Assembly (NCBI GenBank): GCA_003184365.1
Contig: NKYR01000014.1
Span: forward strand, 124,001 to 188,000
From: Evernia prunastri
Lineage: Eukaryota > Ascomycota > Lecanoromycetes > Lecanorales > Parmeliaceae
Reading direction: 5' to 3'
Length of the DNA: 64,000 bases
In this document: piece after piece, positions 1 through 10,985 of the stretch
Position numbering within the stretch: the first letter of the stretch is position 1
Layout of the letters: each line of letters opens with the position of its first letter
Notes under the pieces: model-generated
What the model was told of the DNA's origin: nothing
Seen by the model: only the letters and a program-made list of their open reading frames with translations
Databases searched by the model: none
Made by a program: the position numbers and the translations under genes

Positions 1-1197
1 AACAATACTGACTGTGGCTCACTTCCCTCTTATGCTCCAGATGCCATCTCACGCTTTATCCCTTATGCCAATTCTGCCATAAATCCAGGTCTCGCGTACG
101 ATGTCGCCTTCAATTTCTCAGTTACAACCTCCCATTCGCCAGAGGTATACAACTTTACTGCCTCAATGGATACAGGCTCCACAGGCGTCACAATTGGAGC
201 CAAACAGTTGGGCCTTTCCCTCAACTACCTGAGTCAGTTCCAACCCGGCAGCGAATTCCTGAGCAGCAGTGGCGTCTTCTGGGAAGGCTACTGGATCAAC
301 GCCAGCGCCGTGAACATCACCTTTACCGACGCAAACGTGATCGCCAAAGTCCCCATCCTCGCTGTCACCAACACGAGCATCTGCGGCAACTTCAAGAACG
401 GCACTTGCGAAGAGGCCAGCAAGTCGAACATCACCCAATGGCCCACGCACATCCGTTACCTAGGCGTCGGTTTCGGTCGATGGAGCGCCGAGCAGCCGGC
501 CGGAACCCCTGACAAGGTCCCCTTGACCAACGTCGCCTTCGTGGACGGTGAGCCGGTGCCCGAGGGCGCGATGCACGTTGGCTATGTTATCAACGCCACC
601 GGTGTCGAGATTGGCCTGACTTCCAAGAATACGCAGGGTTTCGCAAGCGCGAAGCTGGGATTCACCCCAGGATCTCCAGCGCCGCGCGACTGGGCACAGG
701 TGAACATGACTCTTGCCGTGGATGACTCGCACTGGAATGACGGCTCCGCGCTCTTCGATACCGGCATCGACCAGTCGTATATCAGAGTCGACCAAGAAAC
801 GACGAGCCAGCTTCATAAGACGCAGATATACGACCGTGGGAGGAATCATTCCGTGCTCACGCCCGAGAGTAAAGTCCACATGCGCATCGGCAATGCTCCC
901 AGTTTCATTGCTTACTATAACGTTACCGTCGGGGACAGTAACAACACCGTGAGACCTTACCGAGGAGAGTTCAGGACTGAGCGAGCGTCTGTGCCCGCGT
1001 TTTTGAATACTGGGAGGTTTTTCTACAGAGGGTTTGATGTGTTCTTTGATGCGGAGTGTGGTTGGTTTGGGCTGAGGTGGAAGGGAGAGGCCGAAGATCA
1101 AGATGGGGGACTGTATTCGACAAGCACCTACCTTACGAGCCAAGGCGTGTACCCAGAAACGATCCAGACATCGTTGGTACCTGATTACCAAGCTTGA
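1..1197 (+). CDS. Pepsin-like aspartic protease, 5' end outside window
   Basis: The frame is open from the first base, so the true start and any signal peptide lie upstream. The first catalytic motif is seen as MDTGSTGV near base 166, with upstream residues (AYDVAFNFSVTT) that match the strand before the active site of family A1 peptidases. The second motif is FDTGIDQSYI near base 757. Cysteines (SICGNF...CEEA and FDAECGWFGLRW) fit the disulphides of secreted fungal members. Many Asn-X-Ser/Thr sites suggest a secreted or cell-wall glycoprotein. In the family the two Asp residues cleave peptide bonds at acid pH. The second motif reads DTGI rather than DTGT/S, which is a mild deviation. No GPI-like hydrophobic C-terminus is visible. 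Substrate unknown. Confidence 0.85.
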   Translation, partial: NNTDCGSLPSYAPDAISRFIPYANSAINPGLAYDVAFNFSVTTSHSPEVYNFTASMDTGSTGVTIGAKQLGLSLNYLSQFQPGSEFLSSSGVFWEGYWINASAVNITFTDANVIAKVPILAVTNTSICGNFKNGTCEEASKSNITQWPTHIRYLGVGFGRWSAEQPAGTPDKVPLTNVAFVDGEPVPEGAMHVGYVINATGVEIGLTSKNTQGFASAKLGFTPGSPAPRDWAQVNMTLAVDDSHWNDGSALFDTGIDQSYIRVDQETTSQLHKTQIYDRGRNHSVLTPESKVHMRIGNAPSFIAYYNVTVGDSNNTVRPYRGEFRTERASVPAFLNTGRFFYRGFDVFFDAECGWFGLRWKGEAEDQDGGLYSTSTYLTSQGVYPETIQTSLVPDYQA

Positions 1198-1888
1198 ATA
1201 GTGGTATCCACGATAGCCATTCATACATGGTATATAATACAAATTTCCCCATTCTCCACCAGTCGAAGATTCTTATCCAGGGACATCTACCGCGAGAATA
1301 AGAAAGTGTCGCAGCGTGTTTGGAAGCAGGTCAGCGGGGCCTTGGCCGTACCTGCTGGACAGCGCCTCCTCCAAGTACACTACGATTAAACAGACATAGG
1401 CACTTGCTTGTTGCTAATGGTCCACAAGTATCTAGCTGCATCTACAAATTGGGAAGCAGACAAATATTTGAATTAAAGGGTAGGATCCGTCAATATGTCC
1501 ACCTGCTTGGGTATGATTCAGGTCATTTCCGCAAAAAGACAGACTGAAAAATGAAGACGGCGGAAAGTCTCCGACAAGCATCTACGCTTGTCCGTAGGTG
1601 CTTTTTTGGCAATATTGATCCTGAGTGCCCTGTTGTTTTGAAGACTGCAGGAAGCCGCATTGTGCGTTTGCTTGGGACAAAGAAAGAATCTTTATCCTCA
1701 ACAGTTTCATGGGAAGTCTCAGCATCCTGGTCCCTTCCGCATTTCCGCTTGTTCAACTATAAGCAAAGCATCTGCTCTTACACTCATCAACCTCGCCTCC
1801 CTCCTCAATCTACCAAAACAGCGCAACTAAAAATCTGTTCAAGCCCGACCGGCGAACCTCTTCTAGAGTAATCATCAGGCCCTATATC
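1198..1888. other. Intergenic, no gene seen
   Basis: No convincing coding sequence. It holds the 3' flank of the protease and the leader of the next gene. An open frame at 1551-1871 has no recognisable domain and an unlikely composition, and I treat it as chance. Confidence 0.5.
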
Positions 1889-2287
1889 ATGCGCTTCATC
1901 ATTAAACTCGCCATGGAAGCGGTCAGCCTAGTAGCTGCCGCTTACCTCTATTATTACTCCACCCACCAGCACTCCCTCAGCACTCGCCTGTCCAATCTAG
2001 ACGCCGAATACGACGACATTGTCACCATGCACAACTCTCGCACGACCGAACCGACCTCCGAGGCTCTAGTGGAGCGAATGCAAGTGGCCAAACAGCAAGC
2101 CTACGATCTGTACAGGGAAGCGGGATGTGATGGCAAGGGTGGTGATATATCCGTCTGTGTGCCGCTTCTTCAGAAGCGATGGCATTTGTGGGAAATGATC
2201 TTCATGCCGGAGAATGATTGGGACGTGTATGAGGAGGAGGAGGAGGCAGTTGCAAAAGCTGGGGGTGAAGCCGTGAAGGACTTGTAG
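1889..2287 (+). CDS. Small single-pass membrane protein, unknown function
   Basis: A 132-residue intronless frame. A hydrophobic stretch at about residues 5-25 (VSLVAAAYLYYYS) looks like a signal anchor or transmembrane helix. The rest is hydrophilic and helical, with an acidic run of five Glu near the C-terminus (DVYEEEEEAV). Two Cys (GCDGKG and SVCVPL) lie in the central part. No family recognised. It is called as a gene because it begins with ATG shortly after a pyrimidine-rich leader and has a plausible membrane topology. It ends towards the 3' end of the minus-strand gene at 2686-3281. Confidence 0.55.
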   Translation: MRFIIKLAMEAVSLVAAAYLYYYSTHQHSLSTRLSNLDAEYDDIVTMHNSRTTEPTSEALVERMQVAKQQAYDLYREAGCDGKGGDISVCVPLLQKRWHLWEMIFMPENDWDVYEEEEEAVAKAGGEAVKDL

Positions 2288-2685
2288 GGGTGGTGTGTTC
2301 GGGGAGGAAGTGGAATGGCAGATTGTGGAGGTTGAATGTGGAGGATGCTAGATTTGTCAAAAGCAGATGGGGTCTCTCTGGGTTGCAAATCTTACACATG
2401 AAATGGTGGTCGGAAGGGGTCGGTGCAATGTTAATCACCCAAATTCAGGACCAAATCTTCAGGCTCTTCAAAAAAAAAAGACTGGCAAGAAAAAAAGGGG
2501 AATTAGCGGAGCCTCGTCAAGAGCCCCAGTACGAGAGTGTTTATCTCACTATGCGTATTAATCTACACACTCCCTTTCAGAAAAGTATCTCTCCCTCTCC
2601 TGCTTCTTGCAATCTTGAATACGAATCCATCCCCTTCATCGCACACCCCCATCATCGCCTCCTAACCACTCCACCCACCACCCCT
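2288..2685. other. Convergent intergenic gap
   Basis: A 398-bp gap between two converging 3' ends. It contains short A tracts near 2469-2480 and pyrimidine-rich DNA. Nothing else seen. Confidence 0.5.
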
Positions 2686-3281
2686 TCATCCCCTCTCAAC
2701 CACTCCATCCGCCGACTCCGCCATCCCTCCAGCACCGACCCCCTCAGCCCCAAGCCCCTCACAGGCACGCAACTCAAACGCCTCCGGAAACGTCGCGGTC
2801 GACCTCGCCAGATCTGCCCCTTCTTATCAGCACCAATCTCCAACCGAAAAACAATATAATTCAGCGGTCGCTGATCCCCACCACATACGTCTGCGCACCG
2901 TCACCTCCAAGCTGAGCGTCCATACGCCTCCGGCCGCGTGTGCCGTCGACGGCGGCGGCGGCGGCGGGAGGACTTGGATTGTGGCGGTCTCCCTCGCGGT
3001 CGTGCTGTGCTGGTTGTAGACGCGTCCCTGTGGAAAGGCAGGCGTGGTCAGTGGTTTGGGTAGATGGTTGTGAACGTGATGGGATGGGATAGGATAGGAT
3101 AGGGGGGTTTTGGGAAGCAAGTTACCAGCCAGCTCCAGAGCCACGCACCGTTGGCGGTGTCCTTTTTTAGCAAGGGGCCGTCGAAGTGGGTTTCGCTGAT
3201 GGTGTTCAGACGGAGGAGTTGGGTGCTGATGTCGGACCAGTAGCGGTCACGCCAGATGGACAAGTTGGAGCGGTCAGACAT
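2686..3281 (-). CDS. Hypothetical protein, paralog 1 of a tandem pair
   Basis: Modelled exons are 3126-3281, 2889-3027 and 2686-2822 (143 residues; the sum is in frame). The N-terminus carries YWSDISTQLLRL, then FDGPLLKKDT and GAWLWSWL. The next gene on the same strand (3508-4606) has FWADISGQLRRL, FDGLLLRRDT and GSWIFREL at the same positions. The first intron interrupts both genes right after that motif in phase 0, and the second intron starts at GTATGY in phase 1 in both. A proline run follows the first intron (IQVLPPPPPP versus VRVLSPEEP). I do not recognise the domain. The terminal exon was found by alignment to the paralog and ends in an AAG acceptor, so it is the least certain part. 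Confidence 0.6.
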
Positions 3282-3507
3282 TTTTGGGTGAAGGGTGTTA
3301 GTGGGACTTGTTCGTGCGGGTGGTGGTGTTGTGGATTGAGAGGAAGGATCGTAACGTGTGCGGACAAATATGTGTTAATGTTTTGTGCGTCCTTAAGGAA
3401 AACAAAAAAAATTGGGACGAGCTCCAAACAGCCACAGAGTTTTCATCTACCTACTCAGACATCCAGTAGCTTTGTACATCATTTTCCTTTGTGAAGATAA
3501 ACTAAAT

Positions 3508-4606
3508 TCAAGGCTGTTCCATACTCCCATCAATTTCTGAGATGGTCCCCGCCCACCTCCCGGCATCCCCCTCTGCCATTATACCCTCGAGACATGCATC
3601 GAAACCATTATCCGGCTCGAAATCAAATTCTGAGGGTCCAGGCCCAAAATCCTGTATGAAGCGGGGCAGTGAGAAGTAGGTTACGCAGTGTGTTTGACAG
3701 TCTAGATTTCTTCATCAGCGTTAGTACTAAGAGCGGGTCTCATTGAACGTGACTCACAGTTAGATTCAACTTCTGCACGAATTTCATGGCTGCTAGGTCC
3801 CATTGCCGTCTTGGAGTGGAATTGGCCTAATCGCTTGTCAGATATCTGTACCAGTCAAATGGAGGAGAAGTGGAAGGCATACGGCCGGAAGGATCCCTAT
3901 GACGTTTGATGCTCCATAACAGCTGCCACATATCGTTCACCGGTTCCTCTGGTGATAAAACCCTGACAGTGACCAGATCTCTATCATTGCGAAACTCCTC
4001 GTATTTGTTGCGCTGCACACAGAGTCAGCCTCGTGGATAGGCAAGACCAAAATTTGGGGCAAAACACAGGACACCTACCAATTCTCTAAAGATCCACGAG
4101 CCAGTAACGGTATCCCTCCTCAGTAACAGCCCATCAAACAGGTCGTCAGAGATAACAGCGAGGCGTCGAAGTTGACCGGATATATCCGCCCAAAAGGTGT
4201 TGACCCAGTCAGCACGAGTAGCGAAAGCCTTGGGTTTCGTTGTGGGTCTGGGGGTTGATTTCATTCCCAATGTTTGCTGTGGAAATGGAATCTTGGGGTA
4301 CTGCGCTATTCCGGGCATTTGGGGAGCCATTGCTTGGGTAACCGATTGAGAAGCTGAGTTCATCTCCATAGGTTGTATTGAAGTCAACATCCCACTTTGT
4401 TGTCCGGTTGCAGGTATTTGAGGCATCATGCATCTGGTGGCGAATTCTGGAGCTGAGCCCATCTCCCTGACTTGTGCTGGAGGCAACATCTTACGATGTT
4501 GTTCAATTGCAGTAAATTGGGGCGTCGTCGATGTGGCGATGGGTTTAGGGGCTGAGTCGACATCCATGGGTTGTGTGGGTGGCAACATCTCGTTCTGCTG
4601 TTCCAT
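3508..4606 (-). CDS. Hypothetical protein, paralog 2 of a tandem pair
   Basis: Modelled exons are 4079-4606, 3883-4012, 3758-3792 and 3508-3651 (278 residues). Compared with its neighbour it has an extra Met/Pro/Gln-rich N-terminus of about 120 residues. This is built from three degenerate repeats of about 35 residues (MLPPTQPMDVDSAP, MLPPAQVREMGSAP, MLTSIQPMEMNSAS). The shared core FWADISGQLRRL...FDGLLLRRDT...GSW follows. The third coding exon is only 35 nt. If the second intron is not removed, the frame stops at 3827, so a shorter protein is possible. The last exon is acidic (SEFDFEPDNGFDACLEG) and aligns with the last exon of the neighbour. Function unknown; the repeats look disordered. 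Confidence 0.6.
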
Positions 4607-4979
4607 GTCGGCTATCGATCAAGGTGAGGAGAGGAGACGTAGTCAGGGAGGACTGGAGATGATGTATAAGTTTTCCTAGATGTTATCGACAGAGCCGTGT
4701 TGTGCCAGCAAGTATGTCAACAGTGTTGAGGGCGCGACTGGGGATCAATGTAATCATTGTGTTGCTAGGTATTTTGCGAAAGCGCTAGATGTCAAACCTT
4801 TGTGTTGAAGAGTTGCAGTTTCTTTGCAAGGTGAAGATTGCGACGCGAAACACTTGGTTAATCTGATATAGGTTACGATCTGTGATAGAAGAGTAGCGAG
4901 TTTGCAAGATGGGCGAGGAGCATGCCAAACTAGAAATCACAGGGGCTGCAATTCTTATGGTCGGGTTTTGTTTGATTTA
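4607..4979. other. Intergenic gap
   Basis: Upstream region of the paralog-2 gene and downstream region of RFC3, both on the minus strand. No coding sequence recognised. Confidence 0.5.
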
Positions 4980-6397
4980 CTACCTCGTCCCTCCATGCTC
5001 CATCAGATCGACCCCTCCTCTTACTACACCCACCAAGCCTCCAGTCTGCACAACTTCACTACCTCCACCACTTAATCTGTACTCCACTTCTGCAAGTCCT
5101 GAAAGCCATGACACCCTCGTTTGTGGTGGTACTTCTAGTTTCGCAAGCTCCTCCCCTAGTGCTGTTAGTATGTCCGCTAAAGCAAGGCCTTTGTTGGTTT
5201 TGAGTATGTTGATAGTGTTGAGACAGGAAGTGACGTCGGACGTTTCCATAAGGGTATCACGGATGAGTTGAATGTCAGATGGGTGAGGAGCAGCAATGCA
5301 GTCGTAGATGGTGGTGTTGGTTATCATTTCGCGTTTGGGCTTTTTTGGTGGTGGTTGGCCTTTGATGTGTAATGGAGTACCTGAAAGTTACGTGAGCGGC
5401 TTCTGTGAGTATATGAAAGCTTTGTGGGCAGAGTTTAGAGAATGTCAAAGACACATACTGCTTGCATGACATGCTTGAAGAACGTTCAGAGCTCTTCTCA
5501 TGTCACCTTTGCTCAGGCGTACCAGGCTGTCAACCGCGTCTGGTTGGATTTTGACCTCTTCCTTTTCAATCACGATGTCGACAAGCTGCCCAATATCTGG
5601 TTCCTTCAGAGGGCTGAATCTGAATCTCGTGCATCTTGATAGTAATGCTGGTGACAGCTTGTGGGTATAGTTGGCGATAATGCAAAACCGCGTATTGCTA
5701 GTATATTTCTCCATAATCCTTCGTAGCGCCATTTGGGCCACTGCAGTCATGGCATCGGCTTCGTCCAAAATGATAAGCTTGTAGGCTCCCAATGAAGGCG
5801 TGTCGCCCGCCTTGGGTGCTGCTGAGAAGATCTGTTTGGTACCTGAGATTCCAGTCAGCATAAGGTAGGACCCGATCCCAATGCTTTCGTTACAAACTTG
5901 CAAAAGTCTTGATTTGTTCCCGCACCACGTCTATGCCTCTATCATCGCTAGCATTGAGCTCGAGCACCATCTGCCTCATGTTTCGGTTGCCGTAGATTCG
6001 CCGCGCTAACGCGAGTATGGTCGATGTTTTGCCTGTACCTGGTGGACCGTAGAGTAGGAGATGGGGTAAACGCTGTACTTTCATTAGCCTGTGGCAGATT
6101 GCATACAAGCCGAGGATGTAAACATTTGTATCGACGAATTTGTTAATAGTGGCTAGGATATCTTGATGGCCTGAGACATCGTCCAGAGTATCTGGTCTGT
6201 ACTTCTCTACCCTGATATGATAAGCATTGTTATTGAGGTAGGAGGTTCTGCAATCACCATGGTAGGCTGTCCTCTGCTTCTACAGGCAGATTTGCTGCGC
6301 TTCTCTTGCCTTTTGCATTGGTGTTGTCAGAGCTGAACGTGACCGACTCCTTGATTGGAGCATCGTCTACGTCCATCTCATCTTCGTAATCTGACAT
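4980..6397 (-). CDS. RFC3: Replication factor C subunit (yeast Rfc3 / human RFC5)
   Basis: Five exons: 6258-6397, 6124-6211, 5898-6072, 5459-5842 and 4980-5380 (395 residues). An acidic N-terminus (MSDYEDEMDVDD) leads into VEKYRPDTLDDV, the RFC box at the start of the AAA+ module. Walker A is GPPGTGKTS, Walker B is ILDEADAM, and the arginine-finger motif is SRCTRFRF. The phrase NYTHKLSPALLSRCTRF is specific to Rfc3/RFC5 among the small subunits. The C-terminal collar domain ends in a Gly-rich tail. The family role is ATP-driven loading of the PCNA clamp at primer ends during nuclear DNA replication and checkpoint signalling. It starts head-to-head with ARC18, 176 bp apart. Confidence 0.95.
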
Positions 6398-6573
6398 CTT
6401 GACAACAGAGAAAAGAAAGTTGGATTGTCAGTTTGATCTTTACTGTGCAGACATGATGTTGAGACGCGAGGCGCGTAAAGTGGAAAGTTCCGGTCAGCCC
6501 TATCAAGCTTGGCATTCGATTGCGACTGCCTTGAAGCTTTGTACGGAATAGGGCTCTTTGAAGCACAAACAAA
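6398..6573. promoter_or_regulatory. Shared divergent promoter, RFC3/ARC18
   Basis: Only 176 bp separate the two divergent start codons, so both promoters must overlap. No clear TATA box was seen. The call rests on layout only. Confidence 0.5.
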
Positions 6574-7492
6574 ATGCCAGTAAGTATGATTCCTCTCAAT
6601 TTGGAGCAGCTAGCAGCTGACTTAGACTCAGGCGTATCACTCAATCTTTCTCCAGGATCAAGATGTCCGAGTAATAGGTAAGTCATTCGTCATTCACAAG
6701 ATGCCCCCTCGACCTGAATGCGCTCCCCTTCCCACGACTACATATCCTGTTCGCTCTGACCCGATACAGGCAACTTTGCTCTCCTTCCACTCCGAACCCG
6801 GACACGCGGTCCAGCCTATTCTCTTCCTGCCCTAGCTCCAGGAACGTCCGAGCTTGGGATCGATCCTGACAGTGAATCCTACGACTCTCTAGACGAAGTT
6901 CTTTCCCTTTTTCGCGCGAACACATTCTTCCGGAACTTCGAGATCAAGGGCCCGGCAGATAGGTTACTGATTTATGGCATACTATTCTTGAGTGAGGCTC
7001 TGGGGAAGATCAAGCCGTCGATGGGAAAAAAGGAGGCAGAGAAGGTACGGCCATTCGCATGACGGGTGGGCTAAAGCAGCGCAATCCAGGCCGACACTCC
7101 GAAACAATAGCAATACTGATGTATGTTTCTACATCTAGGCACTGCTGAATACGGCACTAGACCAATTTGCAATTCCAGGAGATGCTAGCTTCCCATTGAA
7201 TCAGGCTTTTGAGGCGCCGAGAGATCGACAGGATGCCGAGACCCTGCGACAGTAGGTCTTGCTCGAGATCTACTTGTACAACAGACCCTTCTTACTAGGT
7301 CTAGATATCTGTCTCAGGTTAGACAAGAGTTGGCAATGAGATTACTAGCGCGTGTGTATGCAGATGGCAATATCCCATCGAAAGTGAGTACCCTCACCCT
7401 GTCATTGCGGAATAGAATGAGTATTGATGATGATGATACCACAGTGGTGGCTGAGTTTCATGAAGCGCAAATTCATGGGCAAATCACTTTAG
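6574..7492 (+). CDS. ARC18: Arp2/3 complex subunit 3 (p21-ARC)
   Basis: Six exons: 6574-6579, 6632-6677, 6770-7044, 7139-7251, 7299-7383 and 7445-7492 (190 residues, in frame). The first coding exon is just ATG CCA. The joined protein starts MPAYHS and continues GNFALLPLRTRTRGPA, FRNFEIKGPADRLLIY, SQVRQELAMRLL and ends WWLSFMKRKFMGKSL. These are the landmarks of ARPC3 (human ends near SKWWTCFVKRQFMNKSL). The subunit is a structural part of the seven-protein Arp2/3 complex, which nucleates branched actin at endocytic patches. The cofilin gene in the same window acts on the same actin patches, although the two are 8 kb apart. Confidence 0.93.
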
Positions 7493-9112
7493 TAGGGTGT
7501 CATAGGCACCAGCAGGAAACGCAGTCGCCTTTAGGAAAGGTCTAACTTAAAGATGGCCTCGAGTGCATCTGCACATGATGATAGATGAGTGTATTATGTG
7601 CAAACCTTGCGTCCTTAAAACATTGAGCATAGTATGATCATGGCCGTCCTTGATCTGTTGCGTCTGGAAATTAGTCGCGAGACCTTTGCATCTGATTTGC
7701 CAATGATGATGAACATCAGGTTGTCTACCAATGTAAGAAACTGAGAATCGAACTACAGCTCCCGCGTGCCTCCAGTGCCCCCCTCGTCTCCGAAACGAGT
7801 ATTATGTTGTGTAACGTCGCTGTTGTCAACGCAGTAATATGTTGGAAGAGTTGAGATAGGTACCCTACGTTAGGAAGCGCTCTTCAAAGGGACTTCAAAA
7901 TTACGACATTTGGTGTGCATATCGATTGATGGGCCTAAGGTAACGCCTGGTCATCCATTAGCATGGGTTGGGCCATACCGCAAAACGAAGGGAGAACCTC
8001 GGGACCCTCCAGATCACGATGAGCTGACAGTTTATCTCGTCTGACAGACTCCTTCGCCAGATGATTTACCATCATGAGCACATTGATAGCACGGATTTGT
8101 CCTTCTGAAATGACCTTGTGCAGCCGTGCGAGCTTGTGTGGCCCCTGTGAAAAAAAAATCCAAACCTCGAAAATAAGCGAGGCAAAAAAGGGGCAAAATC
8201 AAAACAACACTGGCGACTCGAACCGTGCACCTTTCCCCTTCTCCTTCCCTTCCCCCCCCCTTTCACGGCAACAACCACAGCAGAGACAAGTCCCAGGAGT
8301 TCAAAAAAGCAAAAACGATATCACAGGTACCAGTTGCTCTCGAATCAATAGAGTCTACTGTCAGTGTGATATAGGAAAATAGGCCTGTAAACTTGTAAAG
8401 TCGAGGCGGCCATTTTTCGCTTGAGTCGCGTTATTGTGGTGACTTGACGCTAGCCAACTCAGCCATCAGGGCTCATATGGCTGAGTGGTGCTATAATTGA
8501 ATATAATCTCACTTTTGAAACATGCCTGGAAAGTCAACAAAGGAAATTATTATCTGACGGGCAAAGCCTTTAGGAACTTGGAACCCCTTGGACTCATCGA
8601 AACAGCCTGGTGCTGCCATGTGTATTACAACTCAACCATTCAAGGGTCTTTTTCTCTATGACGTTGGGCAACTGGCTTTTACGCAGGCATACTTTGATCA
8701 TCCAACACCGAGCCTGTCGGCCTGGCCCAGTGTCGACCAAATTCAAAGGGAATCCAGCTGAGCTTCACTCTCAGAGAGTGGTCCATATGTCGAGCCTATG
8801 AGACCAGACCAATGCCACTGCCGCGCTCAACCACGCTGAGTGACCCACGCGTCCGATTTGCCAACCCAGGACGCTCCCAGAGCATTTACTGTCATATCCA
8901 TTCCATTTAGCTCGATGGATCTCTTTCCGCTGTGCTCTTCGCGCGGATGGGGTCAATCTTCAAAGTCGTAAGTAAAGACGACTTCGACGCTTTGCAGGTT
9001 TCGTGCCCCCCGTTGCCGGCTTCGGGGACGTACTGACTTGAGTCCGATGCAAGGGGCTTGCCGAGCCAATTCCAAGCAAGGCAGTCACTCTGCTGCCTAA
9101 CGAGCTAACGTC
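7493..9112. other. Intergenic, no gene seen
   Basis: About 1.6 kb with no supported gene. A few T-arm-like strings (for example near 7745 and 8214) do not fold into a tRNA by eye. A short C-rich tract lies near 8250. Confidence 0.45.
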
Positions 9113-9120
9113 TATAAAAT
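9113..9120 (+). promoter_or_regulatory. TATA box of the TEA-domain gene
   Basis: TATAAAAT lies 69 bp upstream of the ATG at 9189, with a CCAAT-like GCCAAT near 9065. The spacing fits a core promoter with a short leader. Confidence 0.5.
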
Positions 9121-9188
9121 GGTCTTCACACAGACAGTTATTCTCTTTCTCTGGTCAACCTCACGTGTCTAGTATTGAGTCGCTCATC

Positions 9189-10664
9189 ATGCCCAAATCA
9201 AAGAACGAGAACAAGAAAAAGAACATTCCTGCAAACACATCTCCGTCCACTGATCGACTGCGTCTTCTGCCTTCTGAAATACGATTGTGCATCTACGAAT
9301 ATGCTTCGAAAGCGTTGACTGTACATGTTAGAAGGAAATGGAGAGCATTTTCTTCGCTGCTGTCCCTGCCTTCGGACCAAAGATATATCAAATTCTGTCA
9401 AAAACGCGGTCCAAACGAGGATCCCCTGTGGTCACCTTCGGTTGAGAACGCCTTTTTCATAGGTATGAAGGTTGCTAAATTAATAAAATTTATGATTGCT
9501 TATACTACTTCGTAAAGCTCTAGAATGGACTCAGGACACTCCGATAGCCATTGACGGTCCGCCTCCAGGACACTGGCCTTCCCTCACCGAAATCGTGAGC
9601 GAAATCATCTACGAAATTACTGGGGAGCGCCGAACCCGTGACCAGATTCATGTTCACCTTTCTTACTTGCAGAGAGTGCAAGAACTATGCCGACGAACTA
9701 AGAAATCTCAGCTAATAGGAGGACGGTTTCTGAGAATTTTCTACGAGTACGTGAGACCAAGCGAAGAATCGAACAGATTCAGAAGGACCGCAAAGCAGTC
9801 CTCGGTCCTCTATCGGCCAAGTCCGCAGATGCCGGATCCTTGCTCCAACGCATCCAGGAAATTGCCTCCCAACTACCCGCAGCGGTGCAGGCCAAACAAA
9901 AAGCCCTCTCGCTTATGCACCAGCCAAACCCAACATTGAACGGCGATGTCTACATCTTCCGCGAACTTTCACGTATAGTCGCCGATGACACCAACGACTT
10001 TGACATCCATCTTGCAAAACCTGTGCCTGAATTCCACTTCTCCCTGACCTCCGTCTCTCGCTTCTACCGCATCGACGCCCTCCCCTCGCTGGCATCTAGC
10101 ATTAGATATGATTTTGGAAACGGACCGAGGACCCTACAGAGCTTCAGCAGTGTCCTTAGTCCAGCGTCCCAATTAAATATCAGGAATATCAAGATAAAGA
10201 TGGTCGAAGGCTTCATGCTCCACAACGAGGCTCTATCATTGACCTCGGACAGAAGCCTCAGTACATACATCAATAACACAGTCGCCAACCTTCGCGTTCT
10301 ACACATCGACTTGTGGCCGCGTGACCCAACTCGCACGATCCGTGAACCAACGTTGGCAACCCTTGTCCCACTTGGAGAAGCAAGTGAATCTACGGATAAG
10401 ACAGAGAACAGAGCATGGGGTGTGCAAAGCGAAGTCCTTCTCCGATCGTTACACAACGTCAAGGCGAAGGTGAGACTGGAATTGAGATTGGCAGTAGACT
10501 GCGAGAAGTTTGAGAGGGAGTATGTGAGAAATAGGGGATGGAAACGTATCCGAGAGAAAATGCCCGAAAACCCATCAAACAGCAACGGCGACATCTGTTA
10601 CAGGTGGTATGGGCTCCATGGCAGCGGAGACAACGAAGTGGGTCGTCATGCTAGCGAGCAGTAG
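9189..10664 (+). CDS. TEA/ATTS-domain-like protein with F-box-like N-terminus
   Basis: Exon 1 is 9189-9462; a 55-bp intron joins it to exon 2 from 9518. The N-terminus is basic and holds LRLLPSEIRLCIYEYA, typical of fungal F-box-like/2EXR-type proteins. Across the intron the protein reads WSPSVENAFFIALEW, then SLTEIVSEIIYEITG and RRTRDQIHVHLSYLQ. These match helix 1 (W-S-P-x-x-E-x-x-F) and helix 3 (RTRKQVSSHI) of the TEA domain of TEAD and AbaA, although the usual GRRK segment is missing. Downstream, the frame must change between about 9676 and 9776: either an intron (GTGCAA to an AG such as 9776) or a 1-nt frameshift. The last part (to 10664) has a helical segment (RIEQIQKDRK) and a C-terminus with LRVLHIDLWPRDPTR. 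Possibly a DNA-binding regulator; function not known. If the frame change is a mutation, the gene is broken. Confidence 0.6.
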
Positions 10665-10985
10665 AAAAAAGCTTTTTGGGACGGCATTTTGGCATGTGGA
10701 GGAAGAGGCAACATCAATTTTGGATATTTGGTATTAGATTCGTGTAGGCAGGGACTTGGATGCATCTGAGAAGCGAAGCAAGGGGGTGTTGATGCCTAGT
10801 AGTGCAATGGACTCTGCTGCCTGTCGATCGTGATTTGTCTAAGGTACTTACGGACTTACTTTTATATACTTACCTGTGGAAAGCTCTCAAGATAGCGCTT
10901 CTGCTTTAACGGCGATGCCGGTCGACACGCTCACTCATTCTCCCGCCCGAAGTGCGGCAGCATACATACTCTTATTTATTACTCG
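10665..10985. other. Intergenic gap
   Basis: Spacer of 321 bp between the TEA-domain gene and its decayed partial copy. No further coding sequence recognised. Confidence 0.45.

Noticed and set aside
1551..1871. Open frame of 106 residues on the plus strand
   Set aside because: No domain, Ser/Arg-rich composition and location in the leader of the next gene; likely chance.
7740..8235. tRNA-like strings (AATCGAACTAC near 7745, GACTCGAACCGT near 8214)
   Set aside because: The T-arm stems do not pair and no cloverleaf with an anticodon arm could be built by eye on either strand.
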